Program-made: the position numbers and the translations under genes
DNA from: Selenomonas sp. oral taxon 920
GTDB lineage: Bacteria > Bacillota > Negativicutes > Selenomonadales > Selenomonadaceae
Direction of reading: 5' to 3'
Length of the DNA stretch: 64,000 nt
Assembly: GCF_001717585.1 (NCBI RefSeq)
Contig: NZ_CP017042.1
Span: 1,573,001 to 1,637,000 of the forward strand
Notes under the pieces: generated by a model
What the model was told of the DNA's origin: nothing
Databases searched by the model: none
The model's input: the letters and a program-made list of their open reading frames with translations, nothing else
Part shown: positions 17,331-25,446 of the stretch, piece by piece
Layout of the letters: each line of letters begins with the position of its first letter
Numbering within the stretch: position 1 is the first letter of the stretch

Positions 17331-18769
17331 TGCGTTTTGATTTGTTCTGGGTGCTCATGGGGCGCACAGCATATGTCTTTGCGCCGCTCTATCTCATCCC
17401 GTTCGGCTACGGCTTCGCGTTCGGAGATCCGCTTGCGGGGTCATTTCTCGCGCTCGGCGTGCTGTCGGCAATCCTCGGCATGGTGTTCGGCAATATGGGG
17501 CGCAGCCATATGCGCCAGCTCTCGGTACAGGAGGGCACGCTCTTCCTTCTTGCCGTCTGGTTCCTGCTCGCCCTGCTCGGCATGCTGCCGTTCCATCTGG
17601 CGGGTCTGCATCTTTCCCCCGTGGATACGTTCTTCGAGTGCATCTCCGCGCTTACGACGACGGGCATGACGACGCTCGGGAATACGCTCCCTCCTTCGCT
17701 CATCCTCTGGCGGGGGCTCATGAGCTGGTTCGGCGGGCTGCTCTTTATCGTCATTCTCGTGTCAGTGCTTCCTGTGGTCGGCGGCTGTTTCGGCATGGAT
17801 TTCAACGTGCGTCAGGAACGCCTCTTCAGTCCGCTCTGGAATCGTATGACGCGTCCCATGCGCGAAATGATGCTGCTCTACAGCGCCATCACCCTTGTCT
17901 CCGTCCTAATCTATCTCGCAGCGGGGGATGAAATCTTCCCTGCGCTTATCCTCGCACTCTTTACGATCTCCTCGGGCGCGGGACCGATGACGGGAGGGCT
18001 TTCGCCCAAGCCGCTGCTCATGCTTGGGGCGGGGCTCGTCGCCCTGCTCTCCGCGCTTCCGCTGCTCACACTCTGGCAAATGCTGCGCCGGAGGGCGGGA
18101 ACGTCACTCACACGTCATATGGAGCTGCGTTCTTTCTTTGTACTCCTTCTCGCAGCGGGAGCATTGCTCTCCATTCTCCCCATACTGCACGACACGCAGC
18201 CGATTACGGGTGCGCTCAGCTACGGATTTTTTTATGCTGCCTCTTTTCTGTCGACAAACGGCCTGATGCTGCAGGAGGAAGTCCCGCTTCACGGCGGTGC
18301 TGCGCTGCTGCTCATCCTGCTTGCAGTCATTGGCGGCTGCATGGGCTCGGCAGCGGGAGGCTTTCGCATATCGCGCGTACTCGTGCTCTTCTCCCTCGCA
18401 TGGACGGAGCTCCTGCGCACCCTCCACCCGCACATGGTGTTCGCCGTGCGGCAGGGCGGCGGAATCGTTCCCCTGCACTCAGCGGGGCGGATTCTCGTGC
18501 TCGCATTCATCTCCGCCGCCGTCTTCTCCCTCAGCAGTCTCCTCATCGCCCTCGCAGGTCTCAGCCCCATCGAGACGATTGCACTGACGGTCTCGTGTCT
18601 CACGACGACGGGCGGTGTCGCCTCGCTCACAGATCTTGATACGGCTGCAATGTTGCCCGCTTGGACAAAGGTGATATGCAGCCTGCTGATGATCCTCGGC
18701 CGCATCGAAATCTTCGCATTCTTCCTCTTCCTCGGATCGCTCTTCGAGGATACAGCACATACGTGGTAG
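17330..18769 (+). CDS. trkH: TrkH-family potassium channel subunit, divergent copy
   Basis: Polytopic K+ transport subunit of the SKT superfamily, 479 residues, built of four M1-P-M2 units. Pore loops show the filter glycines: TTTGMTT, SSGAGPM, STNGLML and TTTGGVAS. The fourth loop lacks the common GNIGP motif that the neighbouring paralogue has. It is coupled to trkA by a TGATG junction and followed six bases later by a second trkH-like gene. Confidence 0.9.
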   Translation: MRFDLFWVLMGRTAYVFAPLYLIPFGYGFAFGDPLAGSFLALGVLSAILGMVFGNMGRSHMRQLSVQEGTLFLLAVWFLLALLGMLPFHLAGLHLSPVDTFFECISALTTTGMTTLGNTLPPSLILWRGLMSWFGGLLFIVILVSVLPVVGGCFGMDFNVRQERLFSPLWNRMTRPMREMMLLYSAITLVSVLIYLAAGDEIFPALILALFTISSGAGPMTGGLSPKPLLMLGAGLVALLSALPLLTLWQMLRRRAGTSLTRHMELRSFFVLLLAAGALLSILPILHDTQPITGALSYGFFYAASFLSTNGLMLQEEVPLHGGAALLLILLAVIGGCMGSAAGGFRISRVLVLFSLAWTELLRTLHPHMVFAVRQGGGIVPLHSAGRILVLAFISAAVFSLSSLLIALAGLSPIETIALTVSCLTTTGGVASLTDLDTAAMLPAWTKVICSLLMILGRIEIFAFFLFLGSLFEDTAHTW

Positions 18770-18775
18770 CAATCT

Positions 18776-20224
18776 ATGAACATCTACACGGTCAACTACA
18801 TTCTCTCGCGTCTCTCGTTCGCGATGGCGGCAGCGCTCGTGATTCCGCTTGTACTCGCGATTGCAGGCAATGAGCCGAGCCGCCAGGCATTCATGCTGTC
18901 CGTCCTCGTCAGTGTCTTCCTCGGTGTCGGCTTCCGCCGCTATGGAACCCCCGCCGACGAACTGACGGCACGCGAGGGCATCGCCATCACGGCATTCGGT
19001 TGGTTCACCGGGACATTCCTCGGCATGCTCCCCTATCTCCTCGGCAACTACCTCGGCTTTCTCGACGCCCTTTTTGAAAGCATCTCAGGGTTCACGGGAA
19101 CAGGTGCAACCGTCTTTTCTTCACTCGGACATCTCCCCTACAGCATTCTCTTCTGGCGGATGATGACAGCGTGGATCGGGGGTCTTGGCATCATCGTCAT
19201 CTTCATCGCGCTCCTGCCGCAGTCCGGCGCAAGCACAATCTATATGTACAACGCCGAGGGTGCGGGGCCGACGATGGACCGCGTCATGCCGCGTCTGCGC
19301 GATATGACTATGGCACTCTTTAAGATTTACCTTGTCTTTACAGCAGTTACAACCCTCATCTTCATGCTCTGCGGCGTCGAGTTCAGCATTGCCGTCACGC
19401 ACGCAATGTCGACAATTGGAACGTGCGGCTTTTCGACATACGACGACAGTACGATGCACTTTCACAATCTCCCGTTTGAACTGTGGACTGCCCTCTTTAT
19501 GTTTCTCGCAGGCGGCAGTTTCTCCCTCTACTATCGCGCATGGGTCAAAGGTCCGTCCGTCATTCTTCGCAACACGGAGTTTCGCACCTACCTCGGCATA
19601 ATCCTAACCTCGGTGCTGCTCATTGCTCTGAATCTCATTGCAGAGATGGGGATGGATTTCACGGCAGCCGTACGCTTCGCCGTCTTTCAAGTGACATCGC
19701 TCTCAACAACAGGCTTCGTCTCGGCGGACTTTGAAATGTGGCCGACCTTCTCGAAGCTGCTGCTCCTCCTCCTCATGACAATCGGCGGCTGTGCAGGATC
19801 AACTGCAAGCGGCATCAAGGTCGCACGCATCATTCTCCTCGTTCGCAATGCACGCGCTGTGATCCTCCAAAAACTGAACCCGCACCGTGTCGTCGACATC
19901 TCGCTGGGCGGTGCACACGTAGACGGCGCGATGCTGCTGCGCGTGGGGACATTCTTCTTCCTCTACGTTACAATCATCTTCGTGACAGCACTCCTCCTCA
20001 CGATGGACGGACTGCAGCCGTTCGATGCGATTGCCGTTGCGATCACGACGCTCGGCAACATCGGCCCCGCCTTCGGCATTGTGAGCGCAACCTCTACGTA
20101 CGCACCGCTCTCGGACTTTGCCAAGGGCATCCTCTGCCTCTCCATGCTCCTCGGGCGCCTCGAAATCTTCACCCTGCTCATCCTGCTGCGGCCCTCGTTC
20201 TGGCGCAAGACGAAGCGGTGGTAA
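18776..20224 (+). CDS. trkH: TrkH-family potassium channel subunit, canonical copy
   Basis: Second SKT-type K+ channel subunit, 482 residues. Pore motifs are TGTGATV, GTCGFST, STTGFVS and LGNIGPAFG, close to the TrkH/KtrB consensus. The paralogue upstream is of equal length but clearly different in sequence, so this is not a recent duplication. It is the last gene of trkA-trkH-trkH and is followed by a strong terminator. Confidence 0.93.
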   Translation: MNIYTVNYILSRLSFAMAAALVIPLVLAIAGNEPSRQAFMLSVLVSVFLGVGFRRYGTPADELTAREGIAITAFGWFTGTFLGMLPYLLGNYLGFLDALFESISGFTGTGATVFSSLGHLPYSILFWRMMTAWIGGLGIIVIFIALLPQSGASTIYMYNAEGAGPTMDRVMPRLRDMTMALFKIYLVFTAVTTLIFMLCGVEFSIAVTHAMSTIGTCGFSTYDDSTMHFHNLPFELWTALFMFLAGGSFSLYYRAWVKGPSVILRNTEFRTYLGIILTSVLLIALNLIAEMGMDFTAAVRFAVFQVTSLSTTGFVSADFEMWPTFSKLLLLLLMTIGGCAGSTASGIKVARIILLVRNARAVILQKLNPHRVVDISLGGAHVDGAMLLRVGTFFFLYVTIIFVTALLLTMDGLQPFDAIAVAITTLGNIGPAFGIVSATSTYAPLSDFAKGILCLSMLLGRLEIFTLLILLRPSFWRKTKRW

Positions 20225-20233
20225 GCACATATA

Positions 20234-20273
20234 CAAAAACTCTTTGAGCCGTTTATGGTTCAAAGAGTTTTTG
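20234..20273. terminator. Bidirectional terminator between trkH and yacP
   Basis: Perfect 14-bp stem CAAAAACTCTTTGA/TCAAAGAGTTTTTG with a 12-base loop and U tracts usable from both strands. It separates convergent operons. Confidence 0.88.
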
Positions 20274-20284
20274 TCTTTCGCTTC

Positions 20285-20818
20285 TTATTTCCTACGCCGC
20301 AGTTCCTCAAGCCGCGCAAGCGTGTCACGGTCGATACGCTCGTGCAGTTCGCTGCGGGCGAGCGGCTGGATGTGCGGATTCATGTACTCCGCTTTCATCT
20401 GCTTCTTCGCCTTCTTCACAGAGCGGCGCAGCTCGGGGGAGGTGATGCGGTAGGCGCCTGCACCTAGGATAACGCTCTGTTCCGCGCCGTCGGAGGTGAC
20501 AACGTGCACCTCGCGCCCCGCGCGCACCGCCGTATAGGCAAGCCGTTCAATACAGCTGTCTGCCGTCTCGCCCGCGCCCGTGTAAATAACCCGCATACGG
20601 TCGCTGATCTGCAGTTCATGCTCCTCATCCTCGGTAAAGAATGCATCGAACACGACCGTCATCTCGTAATTCTCAAACACACCGTACTCCGTAAGGATGT
20701 GCACGAGGACATCACGCGCCTCATCGAGATTGCCGCGCAGACGGATGAGCTCCGGCCATGCGTTGATGACGTTGTAGCCGTCGATGAGATAGTACTCGGG
20801 CTCCCGCTGCCTAGCCAT
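20285..20818 (-). CDS. NYN/PIN-type ribonuclease YacP (Rae1 family)
   Basis: Rae1/YacP homologue, a ribosome-associated endoribonuclease in Bacillus. The protein of 177 residues starts MARQREPEYYLIDGYNVINAW; the IDGYN acidic motif and VVFDAFFT and VVTSDGAEQ supply the conserved carboxylates of the NYN fold. The C-terminus is basic and helical. The ATG at 20818 was chosen because an upstream Met lies deep in rlmB. It overlaps rlmB by eight bases, matching the cysS-mrnC-rlmB-yacP order of Firmicutes. Confidence 0.9.
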   Translation of the reverse strand: MARQREPEYYLIDGYNVINAWPELIRLRGNLDEARDVLVHILTEYGVFENYEMTVVFDAFFTEDEEHELQISDRMRVIYTGAGETADSCIERLAYTAVRAGREVHVVTSDGAEQSVILGAGAYRITSPELRRSVKKAKKQMKAEYMNPHIQPLARSELHERIDRDTLARLEELRRRK

Positions 20819-21644
20819 GACACACCTTCGCCGTGCGCTGACGCAGCGCCTCATACATCAGAATCGCACCTGCGGCCGAGGCGTTGAGCGAGTTGATCTT
20901 CCCACGCATCGGCAGACGTACGGTGAAGTCGCAGAGGTCGCGCGTGAGGCGGCTCATCCCGCGCCCCTCGCTCCCAATGACGAGAACGAGTGCACCTGTG
21001 AGGTTCGCACGGTCATACATCTCCTCGCCCGTCATATCCGCGCCCGCAATCCAAAAGCCCTGCTCCTTCAGTGCGCGCATGGTCTGAGCGATGTTGCCGA
21101 TGCGTGCGACCGGCACGTATTCGAGCGCACCTGCCGAGACGCGTGCAACCGTCTCCGTCAGCGGGACGCTGTGGCGGCGCGGCAGAAGAATCCCATGCAC
21201 GCCTGCCGCGTCCGCCGTGCGAAGCAGAGCCCCGAGATTCTGCGGATCCTCGATGCCGTCGAGGAGAAGCAGCAGTGGATCCTCTCCGCGCTCTCGCGCC
21301 GCCGCAATGATCTCCTCGACGGCGACGTAGGCAACGGGTGCGACATAGGCGATCGCGCCCTGATGGCGCACGCCCTCCGGCACGACAGCATCGAGCTTTG
21401 CACGCCCTACCGTGTCGACCACAATGCCATGCTCATGTGCGAGGTCACGCAGCTCATGCGCCGAGCTGCCATGCAGGCCGTCCGCGAGAAGGATACGATT
21501 GATGCCGCGTCCCGCCTTGATTGCCTCCACGATGGCGTGCCGTCCGGCAAGAATATGGGCGGGCTGTTCCTCACTGCACTGCTCTGTGTGTTTCTCCATG
21601 CGTTTGTCTGCACGTTTCTCCGCGCGTTGTTCCCTTGCTTTCAT
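20811..21644 (-). CDS. rlmB: 23S rRNA (guanosine-2'-O-)-methyltransferase RlmB, TrmH family
   Basis: SPOUT methyltransferase that 2'-O-methylates 23S rRNA (G2251 in E. coli). The protein starts with a charged tail (MKAREQRAEKRADKR), then the substrate-binding domain AGRHAIVEAIKAGRGI, then the SpoU domain with LDGIEDPQNLGALLRTADA (motif 1), VIGSEGRGMSRL (motif 2) and MRGKINSLNASAAGAILMYE (motif 3 trefoil knot). The start at 21644 follows GTGGGGGAG; the 34 upstream codons have none. 277 residues. Confidence 0.95.
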   Translation of the reverse strand: MKAREQRAEKRADKRMEKHTEQCSEEQPAHILAGRHAIVEAIKAGRGINRILLADGLHGSSAHELRDLAHEHGIVVDTVGRAKLDAVVPEGVRHQGAIAYVAPVAYVAVEEIIAAARERGEDPLLLLLDGIEDPQNLGALLRTADAAGVHGILLPRRHSVPLTETVARVSAGALEYVPVARIGNIAQTMRALKEQGFWIAGADMTGEEMYDRANLTGALVLVIGSEGRGMSRLTRDLCDFTVRLPMRGKINSLNASAAGAILMYEALRQRTAKVCHG

Positions 21645-21658
21645 TGCGCTCCCCCACC

Positions 21659-22297
21659 TTATCCGCGCGGAACAAATCGCTCCAGCCACGGCTCTGCGGC
21701 AACGATCAGGTCGCGCATGCACAGCATCATCTCCTTGATCTCCCACTGTGCACCGGGTGTCAGAACGCGCTTTTCATACACATCCATAAAGGAGCGCAAA
21801 TTGAGGGTCGTGACAAAATTCGTGCACGCACCGCCCGGCAGAACAAAACGAGCATCCTGTTTTGCAGCGCCGAGGGAAAGAAGATCGTCGTATGCCTGCT
21901 GAATCTCACGCATACATGCCATATAACGTGCATATGCCTCCTTGTTGTCCGCCACCGTCTGCGGAACAACATGACCAAAGAGTCCGTCCGCCTGCTTTGC
22001 GGACTGTTCGGAGACATAGCGCTGACTCTGCACACTAAGTGAAACACCAATGCGATGGCGGCTGTACTGTGCGAGCAGTGTGCGCGAGACATCCTTAACG
22101 GCAAAGGTCATGGAGCAGTGTTCAATGACGGAGAGATGCTTGCTCGTCATAATGCGCTCTAAGAGACGCAGCATCTCTTCGTCCGTCTTTTCCTGTGCGA
22201 GCAGCTCGATCGGTGAATCCGCGCTGTAGCACGTCCGCGCCGCCGTCCAACAGGTCTTCAGATAGTTGGGGGTCTTTGCAATCAGTTTAATTTCCAT
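21659..22297 (-). CDS. thyX: FAD-dependent thymidylate synthase ThyX
   Basis: Makes dTMP from dUMP using FAD and methylenetetrahydrofolate, an alternative to ThyA. Its 212 residues include EHCSMTFAVKDVSR and the ThyX motif SRHRIGVSLSVQSQRYV. Between RHR and the conserved Ser there are 8 residues rather than the usual 7. The start follows CAGGAGC and overlaps mrnC by 11 bases. Position in cysS-mrnC-thyX-rlmB is common in Clostridia and Negativicutes. Confidence 0.94.
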   Translation of the reverse strand: MEIKLIAKTPNYLKTCWTAARTCYSADSPIELLAQEKTDEEMLRLLERIMTSKHLSVIEHCSMTFAVKDVSRTLLAQYSRHRIGVSLSVQSQRYVSEQSAKQADGLFGHVVPQTVADNKEAYARYMACMREIQQAYDDLLSLGAAKQDARFVLPGGACTNFVTTLNLRSFMDVYEKRVLTPGAQWEIKEMMLCMRDLIVAAEPWLERFVPRG

Positions 22298-22784
22298 GCG
22301 TTTGCTCCTGCTGAATACTCATCATCTCTTTCGCGATGATCTGAAATGCCGCCTCCGTGATCTCCTCGAGGCGCTCGGTCTCCTGCCGGATGTAGAGGCT
22401 CCCAAGCAATGCCTCAAAGCCCGTGCTTGTATGATAGTCCGCGACGGATGCACTGCGCGGTGCGTGGCTTTTCGTATTGCGCGCACGCCGATAGATTGTC
22501 TGCTCCTCCTCCGTGAGCATATCCGAGATGCCGCGGTAGGCGCGTGCCTGCCAGAGCGCAGAGACGATCTGTGCGCTGAATGCGTGGAGCGCCTGTACCT
22601 GCGTCTGCTCGTAGGAGAGAAGCCGCATGCGCACATAGAGATGAAAATAGGCATCGCCTATGTATGCGAGAACAAGCGGATGTATATTCGCTGCATCCAC
22701 ATTCTCATAGCGTGTGCGGATATTGCCCGCCTCATCCGGCAGGAACATCATGCGTACAAGCTGTTGAAACCGTTCAAACTTCAT
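22287..22784 (-). CDS. mrnC: Mini-ribonuclease III (MrnC)
   Basis: RNase III catalytic domain without a dsRNA-binding domain; matures 23S rRNA in Firmicutes. In 165 residues, HPLVLAYIGDAYFHLYVR carries the catalytic Asp of the RNase III signature and TGFEALLGSLYI the second acidic site. The start lies six bases after cysS; only a weak AAAGGG precedes it, so translation is probably coupled. Confidence 0.93.
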   Translation of the reverse strand: MKFERFQQLVRMMFLPDEAGNIRTRYENVDAANIHPLVLAYIGDAYFHLYVRMRLLSYEQTQVQALHAFSAQIVSALWQARAYRGISDMLTEEEQTIYRRARNTKSHAPRSASVADYHTSTGFEALLGSLYIRQETERLEEITEAAFQIIAKEMMSIQQEQTHGN

Positions 22785-22790
22785 GCGCGG

Positions 22791-24218
22791 TCAAGCCCTT
22801 TTCCAGCGCACGCCTGTCGGCGTGTCCTCGAGCACGACGCCCGCCTCCTTGAGCCCATCGCGGATCTTGTCTGCAACTGCCCAGTTTTTCGCTGCACGCG
22901 CCTCCTGCCGAATGCCGATGATGAGATCCATCAACGCATCTGTGAGGCCATCATCCGCTGCCGTCTCCGCCTGCTCGAAAATGCCGATGATCGCCGCCAT
23001 CGTACGATAGGCTTCTGCCGCCCTCCCGAAGTTCGCCGCATCAAATGCTGCGCCGCGCTCCACCTCCTGATGGTAGCGGTTGATCTCCTTCGCGAGTCCG
23101 AACATCTGACTGATTGCAAGTGCTGTATTGAAGTCGTCGTCCATCGCTGCGTCAAAGTCCCGCAGAAACGTCTCCGCCTGTGCCGCCAGCTCTGCAGCCG
23201 TGTTCGCCGTTCCCTCGCGCTGTGTGAGCTCCGCAACGACCGCGTTCGCATTGCACAGACGCTCGAGTGCCGTCTGCGCCTCATGCAGACGCTCGTCGCT
23301 GAAGTCAAGCGGACTGCGGTAGTGCGTCTGGAGGATGAAGAAGCGAATGACCTCGCCTGGGAACTCCTTTAGGATATCCTTTACCGTAAAGAAGTTGTTC
23401 TTCGACTTCGACATCTTCTCGTTGTCAATCGTGATGAATCCGTTGTGCAGCCAGTAACGTGCAAACTTCTCATCACCGTCAATGCACGGCTCCGCCTGTG
23501 CGATCTCGTTCTCGTGATGCGGGAAGATCAGATCGTTGCCGCCGCCGTGGAAGTCGAAGGCATCACCGAGATATTTCACGGACATTGCCGAACACTCGAT
23601 GTGCCAGCCGGGACGCCCCTTCCCCCACGGACTCTCCCACGAGGGTTCACCTGGCTTTGCCGCCTTCCAGAGGGCAAAATCCATCGGATTCTCCTTCGTC
23701 TCGTTGACCTCGACGCGCGCACCCGCCTCCATATCATCGAGACTGCGCCCGCTGAGGCAACCATAGCGTGCAAATGCCTCAACGCGGTAGTAGACATCGC
23801 CCGCCGCCGTCGCATACGCATAGCCGCGTGCGATCAGCGTCTCAATCATCCGCTGAATGTCCTCCATTGTCTCGGAGACACGCGGAAACACGTCGGCGCG
23901 GCGCACATTGAGCGCATCCATCGCCTTGAAGTAAGCGGCGATATAGCGGTCGGAGATCTCCTTCCACGTCACGCCCTCACGGTTCGCAGCACCTATGATC
24001 TTATCATCCACATCAGTGAAATTCTGAATGTAGCGCACCTTGTACCCTTTGCGTGCAAGAAAGCGTCGAATGACATCCCATGTGACAAAGGGGCGTGCAT
24101 TGCCGATATGCGGATCGTTGTACGGCGTCACGCCGCAGCAGTAAATGCTGACCTCCCCCGCGCGCAGCGGATGGAACTCTTCTTTCTTTCGCGTCATTGT
24201 ATTGTAAACGGTAAGCAT
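22791..24218 (-). CDS. cysS: Cysteinyl-tRNA synthetase
   Basis: Class I aminoacyl-tRNA synthetase, 475 residues. PYNDPHIGNARPFVTWDV contains the HIGN signature, EKMSKSKNN the KMSKS loop; YCCGVTPY and HHENEIAQAE supply zinc-binding Cys/His residues. ATG follows AAAGGAGAG. It lies 12 bases after cysE, as in Bacillus where cysE and cysS are co-transcribed. Confidence 0.98.
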   Translation of the reverse strand: MLTVYNTMTRKKEEFHPLRAGEVSIYCCGVTPYNDPHIGNARPFVTWDVIRRFLARKGYKVRYIQNFTDVDDKIIGAANREGVTWKEISDRYIAAYFKAMDALNVRRADVFPRVSETMEDIQRMIETLIARGYAYATAAGDVYYRVEAFARYGCLSGRSLDDMEAGARVEVNETKENPMDFALWKAAKPGEPSWESPWGKGRPGWHIECSAMSVKYLGDAFDFHGGGNDLIFPHHENEIAQAEPCIDGDEKFARYWLHNGFITIDNEKMSKSKNNFFTVKDILKEFPGEVIRFFILQTHYRSPLDFSDERLHEAQTALERLCNANAVVAELTQREGTANTAAELAAQAETFLRDFDAAMDDDFNTALAISQMFGLAKEINRYHQEVERGAAFDAANFGRAAEAYRTMAAIIGIFEQAETAADDGLTDALMDLIIGIRQEARAAKNWAVADKIRDGLKEAGVVLEDTPTGVRWKRA

Positions 24219-24230
24219 GACAACTCTCCT

Positions 24231-24953
24231 TTATTTTTCTTTTTCCAGTTCGGAGAGACGGGCTTTCAGCGACTCAATCTCCTGCCGCATCTGTTCGAGC
24301 ATCTCCGCCTCGGGATCGGGCAGCATATCGTGATCGAGATCGACATCCAGCTCGCTCGCGATCTCCTCTGCACTCTCATTGTATGCGAGGGAAAGCTCCC
24401 GTGCCTCAAGCAGTTCTGTCTCCGTGCGGACACGATGTCCATTCATCACGACAATGCGGCCGGGAATTCCGACCACCGTTGCGCGCGCAGGGACGGGCTT
24501 CAGCACAACGGAGCCGGCGCCGATCTTCGCGTGATCGCCGACGGTAAACGAACCGAGCACCTTTGCGCCCGAGGCGACGACAACGTTGTTGCCGATGGTC
24601 GGATGGCGCTTTCCCTTCTCCTTGCCCGTGCCGCCGAGCGTCACTCCTTGATAGAGCGTGACGTTGCGCCCGAGCTCTGCGGTCTCACCAATGACAATGC
24701 CCGTGCCGTGGTCGATGAAGAGCCCCTCGCCGATCGTTGCGCCCGGATGGATCTCAATACCCGTCAGAAACCGTCCAAAATTTGAGATCAGGCGTGGGAG
24801 AAGCACCCAACCGCGTACGTAGAGCGCGTGTGATATGCGGTGGAGCCAGATGGCGTGCAGTCCTCCGTAACAGAGCAATACCTCGATCGTGCTCCGCGCC
24901 GCAGGGTCGCGCTCAAAGACAACGCGGATATCACGCTTGATCCTCGCGAACAT
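24231..24953 (-). CDS. cysE: Serine O-acetyltransferase
   Basis: First step of cysteine synthesis: acetyl transfer from acetyl-CoA to serine. 240 residues. The N-terminal helical domain begins [20 protein letters not shown]; then a left-handed beta helix with hexapeptides ([38 protein letters not shown]). The His and Asp of DHGTG are catalytic in the family. A C-terminal coiled coil ([19 protein letters not shown]) extends beyond the usual end. Start at 24953 follows GAGAGAGGAAG. Confidence 0.96.
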   Translation of the reverse strand: MFARIKRDIRVVFERDPAARSTIEVLLCYGGLHAIWLHRISHALYVRGWVLLPRLISNFGRFLTGIEIHPGATIGEGLFIDHGTGIVIGETAELGRNVTLYQGVTLGGTGKEKGKRHPTIGNNVVVASGAKVLGSFTVGDHAKIGAGSVVLKPVPARATVVGIPGRIVVMNGHRVRTETELLEARELSLAYNESAEEIASELDVDLDHDMLPDPEAEMLEQMRQEIESLKARLSELEKEK

Positions 24954-25053
24954 AACAGCTTCCTCTCTCCCGAATGCCATACACGCAACAAAAGAAATAC
25001 GCCCGCGCCTCTTCAGAGACGCCGACGCGCAGATCGCCTTTGATTTCTCCTTT

Positions 25054-25082
25054 ATTGTAACAAAAAAACACCCGCTTGACAA
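25054..25082 (-). promoter_or_regulatory. Promoter of cysE-cysS operon, -35 in terminator loop
   Basis: On the minus strand: -35 TTGTCA at 25082-25077, a 17-base spacer, -10 TACAAT at 25059-25054. The -35 falls in the loop, and the spacer in the arm, of the terminator of the preceding gene. No T-box or cysteine leader is visible in the 100 bases before cysE. Confidence 0.75.
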
Positions 25083-25103
25083 ATTTTATCTGCGGGTGTT
25101 TTT
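25063..25103 (-). terminator. Terminator after comFB-like gene
   Basis: AAAAAACACCCGC paired with GCGGGTGTTTTT around a 16-base loop, followed by T-rich DNA on the minus strand. It overlaps the cysE promoter. Confidence 0.82.
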
Positions 25104-25116
25104 GGGTATATGGGGC

Positions 25117-25419
25117 TCAGTTCTCGCGCAGTCCCTCTTCGTTTCGTCCGTGATGCGGCTGTCCGCCGACGATCTGTACCGCACGCATGACCTCGGTCAG
25201 AACCTCCACCTCGTATTGGAGTTCCATGCCCTTGGCACGCTGCAGCACAGAGCCCTTGTGCGTAGAGACATAGCGCGGCGGGAGATTGTTCAGCGCAATC
25301 ATCATCATATCCGTGCGGCAGCGATCGCACATACACACATCCGGATACTGCGGCGCCACACGATTCAGCATGTGCTCCACAGCATCTTCCATATAGTTTT
25401 TGAATGGCAGGTGTTGCAT
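25117..25419 (-). CDS. ComFB-family protein
   Basis: Small soluble protein of the late-competence ComFB family, 100 residues. NYMEDAVEHMLNRVAP, then CMCDRCRTDMMMIALNNLPP and RYVSTHKG match the family core, with two CxxC-spaced cysteines that could hold zinc. Cyanobacterial ComFB proteins have been reported to bind cyclic dinucleotides; whether this one does is unknown. A GTG directly upstream is possible, but AGGAG is better spaced for the ATG at 25419. It begins 27 bases after the Hsp70-like gene, with no terminator between, so the two form an operon. Confidence 0.85.
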   Translation of the reverse strand: MQHLPFKNYMEDAVEHMLNRVAPQYPDVCMCDRCRTDMMMIALNNLPPRYVSTHKGSVLQRAKGMELQYEVEVLTEVMRAVQIVGGQPHHGRNEEGLREN

Positions 25420-25446
25420 CACGACGCTCCTTTCCAGAGCAGCGAA

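Noticed and set aside
24954-25116. T-box or cysteine riboswitch before cysE-cysS
   Set aside because: No AGGGUGGNACCGCG-type sequence. The hairpin there is the terminator of the preceding gene.
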